Assembly (NCBI GenBank): GCA_017505675.1
Contig: JAFVOV010000067.1
Span: 1-31,438, forward strand
Direction of reading: 5' to 3'
DNA: 31,438 nt
Origin: Clostridia bacterium
GTDB lineage: Bacteria > Bacillota > Clostridia > Christensenellales > Borkfalkiaceae
Made by a program: the position numbers and the translations under genes. Each line of letters begins with the position of its first letter. Position 1 is the first letter of the stretch. Shown piece after piece: positions 1 to 8,095 of this stretch. The notes under the pieces are model-generated. The model was not told the origin of the DNA and searched no databases. It worked only from the letters and a program-made list of their open reading frames with translations.

Positions 1-1338
1 ATTATTTTGTGAATCAGCAGATGTGCCATAAGTCATACCCGTTATGAGCATGCGCGTGGTAAATTCAGTTTCACCTGCACTTTTGCTTAATAAAGCCAAC
101 GAACCTTTTTCTTCAGTAGTCGCGTTATAAGGCGTATATTCAAGTCTTATAGTGCTACCTGCAAGCATATATCTCATCGGGTTTTCAATATCATGTTCTA
201 CCGTACCGTTCCAAGAATCACCAGCAGTTGCACTTGCAAATTGAATGTATCTATGGAACATTATACCTCCATCCATATATTGATTTGTTGCAAAATACAT
301 TACAACACCAAATTGAAACGGATACTTCTCAAAACCATTTACAATTTCAAATTCTTGAACTAGTTTTTCTCCTTCAGGTATAGAAACGCTAGGTGCTAAA
401 ACGTAAGCACCAGAAGTTGTATTAGCAGATTCAACAGAACTTACTACTTGTTCTGCTTTAACCGAATAAGTAGTTCCCGTATACGCAAAAGCCATACCGA
501 TTTCATCATAAATATAAGTACCGCAATTATTAGCGTTTTCTGCTTCTTTACCGTCTTGAGAGTAAAGTAAATTTGCGCCGTGCGTAGTAGTTATTGAATA
601 ATCAGTTATTGATATACCGCTAGTACCGTTACCATTAAAATAAAACCAAATTTGAGAATCTCTGCTAACAGTTGTTGGTAAATCACTTGCCCTAACGCCA
701 GATATCCATTCTTTTGTTCCTGCAGGTCTAAAAGAAATTTCAAACACACCCAGTTCAGTTTCACTTTGCGCAGGAGTAAATACTGCTTTAACTTCATTAC
801 CAGAAGCATATATAGTTGCAGCAGAAACGTTAGCATTAGTGATGCCTTTAGAATCAGTTGCGCCTGCTTTAGTATAAGAACTAGCATTATTTGCTGTTGT
901 CGTATATCCACCTGCACCATTGTGATACCATGCAACCGCTCCTGATGAACTTGACGGACTTGAAGTAGGTATACCGTCGCGTCTAGCAAGCAACATCCCG
1001 TGTTGATTACCTGCACGAGTAAAACTTAAAACAGTAAATTTCATAATTAAAGATTCACCGTCTTGTAAAGTCTTTTGGCGATTCGGTCCGATAATGACCG
1101 GGTCTGAAGACCCTGGTGATACAGTCGTAAAAGTATACTTTACGCCATCGTCATCTTTGACAGTTTCAACCGTTGCGGTATCACCCGTATCAAATGGCGT
1201 TACGACGTTTGCGCCCGACGTGTTCGACAAGTTACCTAACGGGGTTTCACTAGGTCCCAAGTCTACTATTACAGGTAACAGTAGACAAAAGCATGCTACT
1301 ATTAAGCCCGTAATGAAAGTAACAAGTAACTTTTTCAT
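1..1338 (-). CDS. Secreted or membrane-anchored protein with tandem beta-sandwich repeats (partial, C-terminus missing)
   Basis: An uninterrupted reading frame of 446 codons runs from an ATG at 1338 (ribosome site AAGGAGG at 1348-1354) off the left edge. The N-terminus MKKLLVTFITGLIVACFCLL is a signal peptide or signal anchor. The rest is Ser/Thr/Gly/Asn-rich and looks like a surface protein. Two repeats are visible, roughly residues 75-255 and 305-446. Each has a segment like DGESLIMKFTV or EGEKLVQEFEI followed by an FGV/GML strand, and later a segment like VKAVFTP or IRLEYTP. This pattern suggests concanavalin-A/LamG-like jelly rolls, although no catalytic motif was recognised. It resembles the large surface protein encoded at 11408-14731, so I infer a carbohydrate- or matrix-binding role in the same locus. 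The C-terminal anchor is outside the window. Confidence 0.8.
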   Translation of the reverse strand, partial: MKKLLVTFITGLIVACFCLLLPVIVDLGPSETPLGNLSNTSGANVVTPFDTGDTATVETVKDDDGVKYTFTTVSPGSSDPVIIGPNRQKTLQDGESLIMKFTVLSFTRAGNQHGMLLARRDGIPTSSPSSSSGAVAWYHNGAGGYTTTANNASSYTKAGATDSKGITNANVSAATIYASGNEVKAVFTPAQSETELGVFEISFRPAGTKEWISGVRASDLPTTVSRDSQIWFYFNGNGTSGISITDYSITTTHGANLLYSQDGKEAENANNCGTYIYDEIGMAFAYTGTTYSVKAEQVVSSVESANTTSGAYVLAPSVSIPEGEKLVQEFEIVNGFEKYPFQFGVVMYFATNQYMDGGIMFHRYIQFASATAGDSWNGTVEHDIENPMRYMLAGSTIRLEYTPYNATTEEKGSLALLSKSAGETEFTTRMLITGMTYGTSADSQNN

Positions 1339-1354
1339 AAAAGTTTTCCTCCTT

Positions 1355-1369
1355 GCCTATTTTATAGGC
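1355..1369 (-). promoter_or_regulatory. Small hairpin next to the ribosome site of the left-edge secreted protein
   Basis: GCCTAT and ATAGGC form a 6-bp stem around a 3-nt loop, immediately upstream (minus strand) of the AAGGAGG ribosome site. It could modulate translation or mRNA stability. On the plus strand it is followed by a T-run, so it could also be a weak terminator, but no plus-strand gene precedes it. The function is inferred only. Confidence 0.3.
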
Positions 1370-1419
1370 TAATTTTTTTATACAACGGTGTGCAGAGCAC
1401 CGTTAATACCGTTTTTATT

Positions 1420-1516
1420 TGTCACTCTGAAACGCGCCCACTTGACCGACTTTTGAAGAGTCTTTTTGTTAAGATTCTTCCGTTGCCCGTCTTTGCTTGC
1501 CCGTGTCAGAATGACA
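1420..1516. repeat. Dispersed repeat copy A (TGTCATTCTGA-type, inverted ends)
   Basis: This 97-bp element begins TGTCACTCTGA (1420-1430) and ends TCAGAATGACA (1506-1516). The ends are inverted repeats with one mismatch. The interior contains CTTGACCGACTT and TTGTTAAGATTCTTCCG, which recur in copy B at 1881-1992. The element stops 5 bp beyond the stop codon of the GIY-YIG gene. From general knowledge, TGTCATTCTGAG-type repeats are scattered in many bacterial genomes. The interior contains no gene. Confidence 0.75.
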
Positions 1517-1521
1517 GTTGA

Positions 1522-1800
1522 TTAAAAATTTAATGATAAATCTTCTCTATTGAAATTTTGAGAATCTATCAACTTTTCTTTTTTTAAGCGCGTATACCCT
1601 TTAATTTGTTTCTCTCGCTCTATAGCCGATTTAACATCAGACGTTGTTTCAAAATAAACTAATTTATTAACGTTGTACTTTTTTGTAAACCCTTCTATAA
1701 GTTTATTTTTATGCTCATATATACGTCGTTCTAAATTATTTGTTATACCAACGTATAAAACTTTATTATTCCAATTTGCAAGTATATACACGTAATACAT
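1522..1800 (-). CDS. Small GIY-YIG family endonuclease-like protein
   Basis: The 92-residue protein is essentially a lone GIY-YIG domain. It starts MYYVYILANWNNKVLYVGIT, where YVYIL and YVGIT are the two signature strands. These are followed by the conserved Arg/His segment LERRIYEHK (residues 23-31) and the downstream acidic motif IEREKQIKG containing the metal-binding Glu. Family members cut DNA; stand-alone versions of about 90 residues are common in Firmicutes and Bacteroidetes and are of uncertain role. There is no extra DNA-binding domain and only a weak ribosome site. The gene is tightly enclosed by repeat copies A and C and separates the glycan locus from the left-edge gene, suggesting gene and repeats form one mobile or selfish unit. 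That link is inference. Confidence 0.85.
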   Translation of the reverse strand: MYYVYILANWNNKVLYVGITNNLERRIYEHKNKLIEGFTKKYNVNKLVYFETTSDVKSAIEREKQIKGYTRLKKEKLIDSQNFNREDLSLNF

Positions 1801-1817
1801 AATTTTTCTATTTTCTA

Positions 1818-1862
1818 GATTACTTCGTTTGCCCGTCTTTGTTTACCCGTGTCAGAATGACA
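1818..1862. repeat. Dispersed repeat copy C (half element)
   Basis: The segment reads GATTACTTCGTTTGCCCGTC, continues TTTGTTTACCCG, and ends TGTCAGAATGACA. It matches the right half of copy A (1475-1516) in the same orientation. The left half is missing, so this is a truncated copy. It begins 18 bp upstream of the GIY-YIG start codon. Confidence 0.65.
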
Positions 1863-1880
1863 GGTTTATTTTTAATTCCT

Positions 1881-1992
1881 TGTCATTTTGAGAATTGCTC
1901 TCTTGACCGACTTACGAAAAATCTTGTTGTTAAAATTCTTCCGCCATCCATCTTCGTTTGCCCATCTATGTTAGAACCACTCGTAATGACGG
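1881..1992. repeat. Dispersed repeat copy B (diverged)
   Basis: The copy starts TGTCATTTTGAGA and ends with GTAATGAC. Its interior blocks CTTGACCGACTT and TTGTTAAAATTCTTCCG match copy A in order and orientation. It is more diverged and slightly longer than A. It lies 6 bp beyond the stop codon of the minus-strand gene at 1999-3300 and, being able to fold on itself, could act as its transcription end. Confidence 0.65.
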
Positions 1993-1998
1993 TTGATT

Positions 1999-3300
1999 TT
2001 ATTTATCTAGCCCAACGATTACCAACGCTGCGTGACCTGCAGGCAACTTAAAGCGTACCTTATCAGAATCAAGCGTACGTGTACGCATATTGTTTACAAC
2101 GGTTAAGTTTACCTTTTCAGTAAAGTTAAGCGTTACGAACGCTTCGTTTACTATATCGTTATTAACAACGTAATACATATCGTAAGTTTGAACATCAGTC
2201 TTATAATAATCAAAGCAACCAACGAAAAGGTTTCCACCCTTAAAGGACTTTAACTTACCAAATGATTCAATGCGTTCTTCTTCATTAGGTATTTCTCCGT
2301 TAGGTGTAACACCGCAATACATATAACCTTTAAAGTCACTATTAACCACGTACTCATCAATATATTTGATATGTTCGTTACACTTTTTACCAAGGTGATA
2401 AGACGGAGTTTTGTTCCCCCACCAGTCAATAAAGCCTTGCGCGTTAAATTCTCGGTTAGGTGAACTGGTCCAGTAGCAATAATACGCTAAACCTTTGGTG
2501 TTATAAGCAAGCGCCATATTTACCTGCCACATAAGTTCGCCCAAAGTAAGCCTACGCGTACCACCGCCCCAAACGCTGATTTGAATAAAGCAGAAAAGCG
2601 GATTTTCTTTTTCACGCGCATACTTATATGCTAAATGAAGTTGTAAAAAGTAGTCCTTTAACACGTTGGGGAACTTACCTATACAGGGGTAGAAGTCGTA
2701 AGAGAAAACTTCAGGGTCGGCAATTTCATTATACATTTTGTAATATTTTTCAATATCACCGTCGTCAGGTAATCCACCGCCTTTCTTATAATCGTATACC
2801 GCACCGTTAGGAATTGCCCAATGTGGCGAATAAGTTTGCAAAAGGTTGATATAGTAAAGTTTATCAGGATAAACTTCCTTAAACGCCTTTTTTAATCTGC
2901 CGAATTTTTCCCAGTCAACGTAACCGGGTTCATCAATAACGTGCAAACCAGCAAACGCTTTATATTTTTCAAGTTTTTCATAATTGCTCTTGAACCACTT
3001 TTTAGCGTCTTCATGGCTACGGTCATAGATGTTTTTGTGGTCTTTAACAAGTAAGTTCATACCCCTTTTTTCCATATGCTCTATAATATCCATAACGATA
3101 TCGTCAGTATCTAAATTTAGGAAATAGTAGGTATTAAGTAAGGTGTTAAAGCCCGCATCTTTCATATCGTCAAATGCTTCGTCAATAGTTACGTCGTGTA
3201 TAACCCACGCGTCAGGCCCGTAAAAACGCGGTTCAACGTACGCGCCGATTACCATTTCATCTTCACCGAGATTTGGGAAATTAAATTTTTTAGGTTTCAT
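1999..3300 (-). CDS. Cytoplasmic glycoside-hydrolase-like TIM-barrel protein
   Basis: The 433-residue protein has no signal peptide, so it is probably cytoplasmic. The architecture resembles glycoside-hydrolase barrels: an early strand VIGAYVEPRF (18-27), FNTLLNTYYF (51-60), a central GLHVIDEPGY motif with adjacent Asp123-Glu124 at the place of a catalytic acid, YDFYPC (201-206), FIQISVWGGG (238-247), and a late barrel segment with Glu255 before a Trp. A C-terminal beta domain starts near YYVVNN. It is a clear paralogue of the lipoprotein at 6551-8095 across its whole length, including the DEPGY, YYPC and WGGG motifs. I did not recognise a named GH family; a sugar-active role is inferred from fold motifs and the adjacent sugar transporter. 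The ribosome site is AAAGGA upstream of the ATG. It is the last gene of the locus. Confidence 0.75.
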   Translation of the reverse strand: MKPKKFNFPNLGEDEMVIGAYVEPRFYGPDAWVIHDVTIDEAFDDMKDAGFNTLLNTYYFLNLDTDDIVMDIIEHMEKRGMNLLVKDHKNIYDRSHEDAKKWFKSNYEKLEKYKAFAGLHVIDEPGYVDWEKFGRLKKAFKEVYPDKLYYINLLQTYSPHWAIPNGAVYDYKKGGGLPDDGDIEKYYKMYNEIADPEVFSYDFYPCIGKFPNVLKDYFLQLHLAYKYAREKENPLFCFIQISVWGGGTRRLTLGELMWQVNMALAYNTKGLAYYCYWTSSPNREFNAQGFIDWWGNKTPSYHLGKKCNEHIKYIDEYVVNSDFKGYMYCGVTPNGEIPNEEERIESFGKLKSFKGGNLFVGCFDYYKTDVQTYDMYYVVNNDIVNEAFVTLNFTEKVNLTVVNNMRTRTLDSDKVRFKLPAGHAALVIVGLDK

Positions 3301-3332
3301 CTTGATTTATTCCTTTTACTTTTTTTTAATGG

Positions 3333-3501
3333 TTATGTCACAAAAAATGACTGATTAGTAATTTTTACGTTTTAGCGAGAAAAATACAAAAAGGACGAGT
3401 GTTCTTGTAAGGGCGCATACCCTTTGCGGTCTGTAACCGCGCAAAACACGAAGTAATTTGTAGTATTTTTCCGCTAAAAATTAGTCAGGGTTTATGACAT
3501 A
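3333..3501. other. Large imperfect inverted repeat with nested hairpins (structured RNA or MITE-like element)
   Basis: Outer arms TATGTCA (3334-3340) and TGACATA (3495-3501) enclose a long stem: TTTTAGCG (3370-3377) pairs with CGCTAAAA (3472-3479), and AAAAATAC (3380-3387) with GTATTTTT (3463-3470). Inside, GTGTT (3399-3403) pairs with AACAC (3445-3449), enclosing two hairpins: AAGGG/CCCTT (3409-3424, loop CGCATA) and GCGGT/ACCGC (3426-3440, loop CTGTA). The result is a multibranch fold in a 191-bp gap of the glycan locus. The 3' arm overlaps the last codons of the 1018-residue gene. It could be a transcript-processing or attenuation element, a small RNA, or a non-autonomous mobile repeat. 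No matching Rfam family was recognised from memory. Confidence 0.6.
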
Positions 3502-6500
3502 GCCTTTTTAATTAAATTATTATTTACTGCAAGCGCATCAATTAACTTAATTGCGTTTTTATACCCCCTTGCGCTTTTTACCCTTACGGTAAACGGAGTT
3601 TCTTTGAACGCTTTTTTACTTGATAAATCTCTTTGGAAATAAGCGTTAAAGTTAAACGCGTCAACGTCAAGCGCCAAATGCAATCTTAACGTTTTGCCAA
3701 CTATAGTAAGTTTTGCTATAAGTTTTCTGCCGTTTCTTATTGAAATGCCTTTAAGCGATTCTCTAATAGAAACGCGCTTATATTCGCCAAACTTTTCTTT
3801 AATTAAGTTATAGTAGCCTAAAACTTCTTCCGATAGCCTTGTTAATTTTTCGCTAAACGGAACGTGGCTTTTACTAAAACCGCTGAATTTATCTTCTGTG
3901 CCGTCAGCCTGTTCCGTTTCTATAGAACTTGAACTTTCATCTTCAAAGTCTTCGTCGTCAGCAAATTCTTCCGCCTGTTCTTCTTCATCAGCAGTTTCTT
4001 CTATAGAGCCGTCACCACCAACGTCTTCAGTAACGGATTGTTCCGCCGCCGCTTGCGCTTCTAATGCCTTTTGCGCTTCAAAAGCTTCGCGCAGTTCTTT
4101 TATTTTTGCCTTACCTGCGCCCGTTGGCGAATCTCCGCTTCCGTCACCGTTATTTACGAACAACAGCGCCGCCGCAACTAAAACGATAAACACACCGAAT
4201 ATGATATAAGCGGTAATTTCTTTATTAGGTTCAACGTTATCAATGGTGCTAAACTCAATTCTGATATTAACGTCATTATCCGGCATAACGAAGGTAAACG
4301 TGCCGTTTTCGCCAAGCGTGATATCTACGCCCCTAACCGTGTAACGCGCTATTGCGTAACCGGGCTTGGGTTTAACGGTTATAGTAACGGTATCGCCGTA
4401 TTGCTTACTACCAGAACCTAAAACCGTACCTTGACTAGTATCGGAAACACCAACGACTACTTTGTGGGTGCTGTTTACAAAATACGCCGTCGCGTAAATT
4501 CTGCGGTTTGTTGCGTTAAACACAACCGTTCTATCTTCTGCGTTTTGAACGTAATCCGTTCCCACGCCTTCAACAACCCACCTTGAGAAAGTTTTTCCAA
4601 CGGGTGGAGCGGGCGCTGCTAAAGTAACTTCAGAATTAGCCGTTACAGTACGTTCAATAGTTTCACCGCTTATTCCGTCGTAGATAAATACCCTGTATTT
4701 TTCCACTTCAAATTCCGCAGTAATGTTCATACTTTCGGAAAGTTCAATATTAACGTTTAATGCGGTGGATATTTCGTTATTACCGTTTTTCCACGACCAG
4801 AACGCAAAACCCGTTTCTTCTTTTGCCATAAGTGAAATTGTTTCACCCGCAAAGTACGTTCCCGAAACAGTTAAAACCGAACCGAACGCAGTTGAATTTC
4901 CGTCAATGAGTTTGGTATTAAATTCCACGTTTACAGCCACAGCGTCAATAGGTACGAAAACCGCTTCTATTTTAATTCCGCCAAGTTCGCTTGTGTAATT
5001 ATAATTTTCATTATTATCTAAACGCAAACGGTAAGTTTCACCGTCAGAACTTTCAATAAGTTTATACCAACCTGCAAATTTAGCACCACTATTAGCCGTT
5101 GCTTTAAACGCTATTGCCGTGCCGATTTCTAACTTTCCGCGCAAAACGTTTTCAGTTAAAACAAGTGGTGCGCCCGTAATCGTTCCGTCACCCGATACCG
5201 TTACGGTATGATGATATTTGCGCTTTGATACTTTTGCGTAATAGTTAAAACCGTTTTCCGCAGTATTTACCGTTACCACTAATCTATAGTTTGCGCCCGC
5301 GTAATACTCACGGATAGAAACTATATCTTCAACGCCCTCAACTTCATTATTAAGGTCGGAAATCGCGGAAAGGGTAATATCCATATCCGTCCACTCATAT
5401 TTAGCGTAAGAATCGTTAAAGGTTAGTTCTTGTAACTTTATACTCTTTGGCGTTATTTCCGTTGAATAAGTATTGTCTTTATACCAAACACCGCTATTTT
5501 CTTCGCCGTAAATATAACCGTCTTTAAGCGATAAATAAAGGTCGATATCGCTATTTGCAGCCGCCGTTGACTGGGTTATTTTAGAAACGTATTGTCCGCC
5601 GTAATATTCACCGTAATCACTTGGCGCGTCAACTGCAGTTGTAACATTGTTGCCGTCTTCGCTGATAATGCTTAAATTATCAATAAGATAATCGCCACCG
5701 CAAGTACCAAATCCAAAATAGCCTGCGTTCATATCACGCGATTCGGGATAACAAGTTCTGCCCAAAAATCTCCAACCGCTTTGGTCTTCGCTCTTTAATT
5801 TCATATAGCAAGATGCAAAATTATCTCTTACTATAAATTTTAATGAAAACCAAGTGTCAACAACGTCACCGCCGTCGGTCATAAAGTATCTGCCCATATC
5901 GCGTTCGATACCAGTTTCTTCACTCATTTCCGTAAGCCCTGCGCCTGTATTCGCGCTTGACTGATACTGGAAGTAAATATCGTTAGTATCCGCTTCTCTC
6001 GTTCCGCCGTCACTAGTTGGAACGCTATCTGACCTGGTACCTTTACCCTTTTGAACGTGTAAGAACAGTTGCCTATCACTATTTAAGCCCTGTTCGTTTC
6101 TTCTTGCGAAAAGCGCTAACCAACTTGACGATATACCAGAACCACTAATCTGATAAAAATCAAAGGTCGCGATAAAGTTTTTAACTTTGAAGTTTTCCGC
6201 TTCGTAAACTACTTTATGGTCAGTACCGGTACTACCGCTTTTCGGTGAAGTATCCATTCTTAAAACCTGACCTTCCGCGCCGTAAGCGCTTGCTTCCGAT
6301 TCAGATAAAACGGAAATTCTGCCCGCTTCGGTGGAGTCAAAATATACGCCCCAACTACCGAAACTAGTTTTTCCACTTGATACGTCTTGATAAAAGGGCG
6401 TGTATCCGCTAAAATCTTCAGTAAACACGTTACTTTCAACCACCGCCGTTGCTTGCGCACTAGGAACAACCGCCACGCCTAAAGCAACTGAAACGCAAAG

Positions 6501-6548
6501 AGTTAAAGATAGAGCGGTAAGCAAGGCTTTTTTAATAAAACTTTTCAT
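3492..6548 (-). CDS. Surface protein: jelly-roll domain, InlB-like repeats, one membrane span and a cytoplasmic domain
   Basis: The 1018 residues begin with a signal peptide (1-33, ending SAQA). Residues 40-295 look like a concanavalin-A-like sandwich, ending GYFGFGTCGGDYLIDNLSI. From about 445 to 768 there are repeats of the InlB-B/bacterial-repeat type, with recognisable FAGWY, FAFWSW and FSRWVV strands. A single membrane helix lies at about 778-798. It is followed by a charged and acidic linker (810-888) and a C-terminal domain (890-1018) with the pattern GRKLIAKLTIVGKTLRLHLA. I associate that domain with uncharacterised Clostridia membrane proteins, but it has no known function. The topology places the repeats outside and the final domain inside. 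The ATG follows the stop codon of the barrel lipoprotein after 2 nt, and its ribosome site AGGAGG is embedded in that gene's last codons, implying coupled translation. Confidence 0.85.
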   Translation of the reverse strand: MKSFIKKALLTALSLTLCVSVALGVAVVPSAQATAVVESNVFTEDFSGYTPFYQDVSSGKTSFGSWGVYFDSTEAGRISVLSESEASAYGAEGQVLRMDTSPKSGSTGTDHKVVYEAENFKVKNFIATFDFYQISGSGISSSWLALFARRNEQGLNSDRQLFLHVQKGKGTRSDSVPTSDGGTREADTNDIYFQYQSSANTGAGLTEMSEETGIERDMGRYFMTDGGDVVDTWFSLKFIVRDNFASCYMKLKSEDQSGWRFLGRTCYPESRDMNAGYFGFGTCGGDYLIDNLSIISEDGNNVTTAVDAPSDYGEYYGGQYVSKITQSTAAANSDIDLYLSLKDGYIYGEENSGVWYKDNTYSTEITPKSIKLQELTFNDSYAKYEWTDMDITLSAISDLNNEVEGVEDIVSIREYYAGANYRLVVTVNTAENGFNYYAKVSKRKYHHTVTVSGDGTITGAPLVLTENVLRGKLEIGTAIAFKATANSGAKFAGWYKLIESSDGETYRLRLDNNENYNYTSELGGIKIEAVFVPIDAVAVNVEFNTKLIDGNSTAFGSVLTVSGTYFAGETISLMAKEETGFAFWSWKNGNNEISTALNVNIELSESMNITAEFEVEKYRVFIYDGISGETIERTVTANSEVTLAAPAPPVGKTFSRWVVEGVGTDYVQNAEDRTVVFNATNRRIYATAYFVNSTHKVVVGVSDTSQGTVLGSGSKQYGDTVTITVKPKPGYAIARYTVRGVDITLGENGTFTFVMPDNDVNIRIEFSTIDNVEPNKEITAYIIFGVFIVLVAAALLFVNNGDGSGDSPTGAGKAKIKELREAFEAQKALEAQAAAEQSVTEDVGGDGSIEETADEEEQAEEFADDEDFEDESSSSIETEQADGTEDKFSGFSKSHVPFSEKLTRLSEEVLGYYNLIKEKFGEYKRVSIRESLKGISIRNGRKLIAKLTIVGKTLRLHLALDVDAFNFNAYFQRDLSSKKAFKETPFTVRVKSARGYKNAIKLIDALAVNNNLIKKAMS

Positions 6549-6550
6549 TT

Positions 6551-8095
6551 TTAAGCCCTCCTATCCAGTTTTAACGCAAACCCTTCGCCTGCGCCGAGAT
6601 TTACTGTAAGTTCATTTTTATTTTCAAATGAAATTCTTTCAGCGTTTACAATGTATTCGCCACTAACCGCTTCGGTAAACTGAATAGTAACGTTTCCGTC
6701 GCTAGTAATGGTGTTGTTTACAACGTAATAAACTTCATAAGGAACTTCCGTTACAAACGGGTCTACCACGTTATTTTCATAATAGTTCATGCAACCAATT
6801 AAATGCGGTACGCCTGCGCTTGATGCAATTCTTCCGTAAGTTTTTACGGGATTAAAGTAACTAGGCATAGTTTCACCGTTCGGTGTTACACCCGACTGAA
6901 TAACTGCTTGAAGGGTGCAGTTTAAGAGCCATTCGTCAACCGCAAGCACTTGCGCGTTTACTTTTTGACCGTCGTAATAAGAACGGTTTTTATAACCTTC
7001 TATCGTAACCATACTGTTGCTATCATTACCGTTTGAAGAATTATAAGTATAATATTGTAAACCTTTCGCGCCAAGCGCTAAAGACGTGTTTGCTTGCCAA
7101 GCGATTTCTGAATAAGTTACGTCACGCCCACCGCCCCAGTCTGAAACTTGAATAAACGTCCAGAACGGAACGCCTGCTTCACCAGCGTAAGACGCGTTAT
7201 CTGAAAACTGTTTAATAATCGCCATCTGTTTGAAATATTCACCAAGCAACGACGGGAACGCGCCAACACAGGGATAATAGTCATAACAAACAACCTGTGG
7301 TTTTACGTCATCCATATAGTACTGATAATATTTCATATAATCAAGGTCGTGCTTGCCGTGAAGGTGTCCGTCAGGTCCTTCAGGGAACGCCCAAGACGGT
7401 GAATATATAGGTAGCAAGTTTACAAAGAACAATTTACTGTTCATTGCGTTTTCAAAATACTCACGCGCTTTAGGCATTTGAGAATTTACTTGCCAGTCTA
7501 AATAACCCGGTTCGTCAGCAACGTGTAAGCCTGCAAACGACTTCATTTTATAATATTTATTAAGGTCTAAATATAAGGTCTGCGTTGCTTCTTCTTGACT
7601 ACTAACCTTGTTCGGAAGCGAGTTTATTCCGCCGTGCTTTAGTAGCATCAAAAACCCTAATTGTTCAGCGTAACCCATCATCTCTTCAATAATGGTGTTT
7701 GTATGGAAATAATTAACGCAAGTCATAATATTGCAACCGGAAAGAGCAAAATCAGTAAGCGCTTCTTCCATAGTAATCTTAAAACGCGGGTCGTCTACTT
7801 TCGGTTCTATATACGCGCCGATAGGCATAACGTTTTCACCTAAACTGTTATAAGTAAACTTCGCTGCGTATCTTTGAACGTCTGGCGAGTTAATTGCGTT
7901 TTCTTTTGCAAGTTCGTCTTCCGTCTTATAGTTGAACTCACCGTCTTGATTGTATTCAAACAGGTTATCTTCACCATCTTGAGTAAGAACGCTGTTACCA
8001 ACGATAATACTTTGTGTATAAGTTCCCGCAGAACACCCGCCAAGAAGTAAAGAAAATGCAAGAACGAAACATAAAAGTCTGTTTTTTCTTCTCAT
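6551..8095 (-). CDS. Glycoside-hydrolase-like TIM-barrel lipoprotein
   Basis: The 514 residues begin with a lipoprotein signal peptide: basic MRRKNR, a hydrophobic stretch, then LLGGC with Cys21 as the lipidation site. The enzyme-like part starts near residue 88. It shares with the cytoplasmic protein at 1999-3300 the strand PIGAYIEPK, GLHVADEPGY (adjacent Asp194-Glu195), YDYYPC, FIQVSDWGGG and a C-terminal YYVVNN beta domain. It is therefore probably an extracellular partner acting on the same glycan type. The family was not recognised by name, and activity is inferred. The start codon overlaps the permease stop codon (ATGA, 4 nt), a classic sign of coupled translation. It is encoded between the transporter and the large surface protein. 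Confidence 0.8.
   Translation of the reverse strand: MRRKNRLLCFVLAFSLLLGGCSAGTYTQSIIVGNSVLTQDGEDNLFEYNQDGEFNYKTEDELAKENAINSPDVQRYAAKFTYNSLGENVMPIGAYIEPKVDDPRFKITMEEALTDFALSGCNIMTCVNYFHTNTIIEEMMGYAEQLGFLMLLKHGGINSLPNKVSSQEEATQTLYLDLNKYYKMKSFAGLHVADEPGYLDWQVNSQMPKAREYFENAMNSKLFFVNLLPIYSPSWAFPEGPDGHLHGKHDLDYMKYYQYYMDDVKPQVVCYDYYPCVGAFPSLLGEYFKQMAIIKQFSDNASYAGEAGVPFWTFIQVSDWGGGRDVTYSEIAWQANTSLALGAKGLQYYTYNSSNGNDSNSMVTIEGYKNRSYYDGQKVNAQVLAVDEWLLNCTLQAVIQSGVTPNGETMPSYFNPVKTYGRIASSAGVPHLIGCMNYYENNVVDPFVTEVPYEVYYVVNNTITSDGNVTIQFTEAVSGEYIVNAERISFENKNELTVNLGAGEGFALKLDRRA

Noticed and set aside
606..1016. 136-residue minus-strand open frame
   Set aside because: It is a shifted-frame shadow of the secreted protein at 1-1338; the true frame has a signal peptide, ribosome site and repeats.
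1839..2051. 70-residue plus-strand open frame
   Set aside because: It lies across the dispersed repeat copies and the end of the barrel gene, and has no ribosome site or recognisable domain.
3333..3501. Possible insertion sequence or CRISPR-like element
   Set aside because: There is no transposase frame and no regularly spaced repeat; the signal is RNA-like inverted repeats, so it is listed as a structured element instead.
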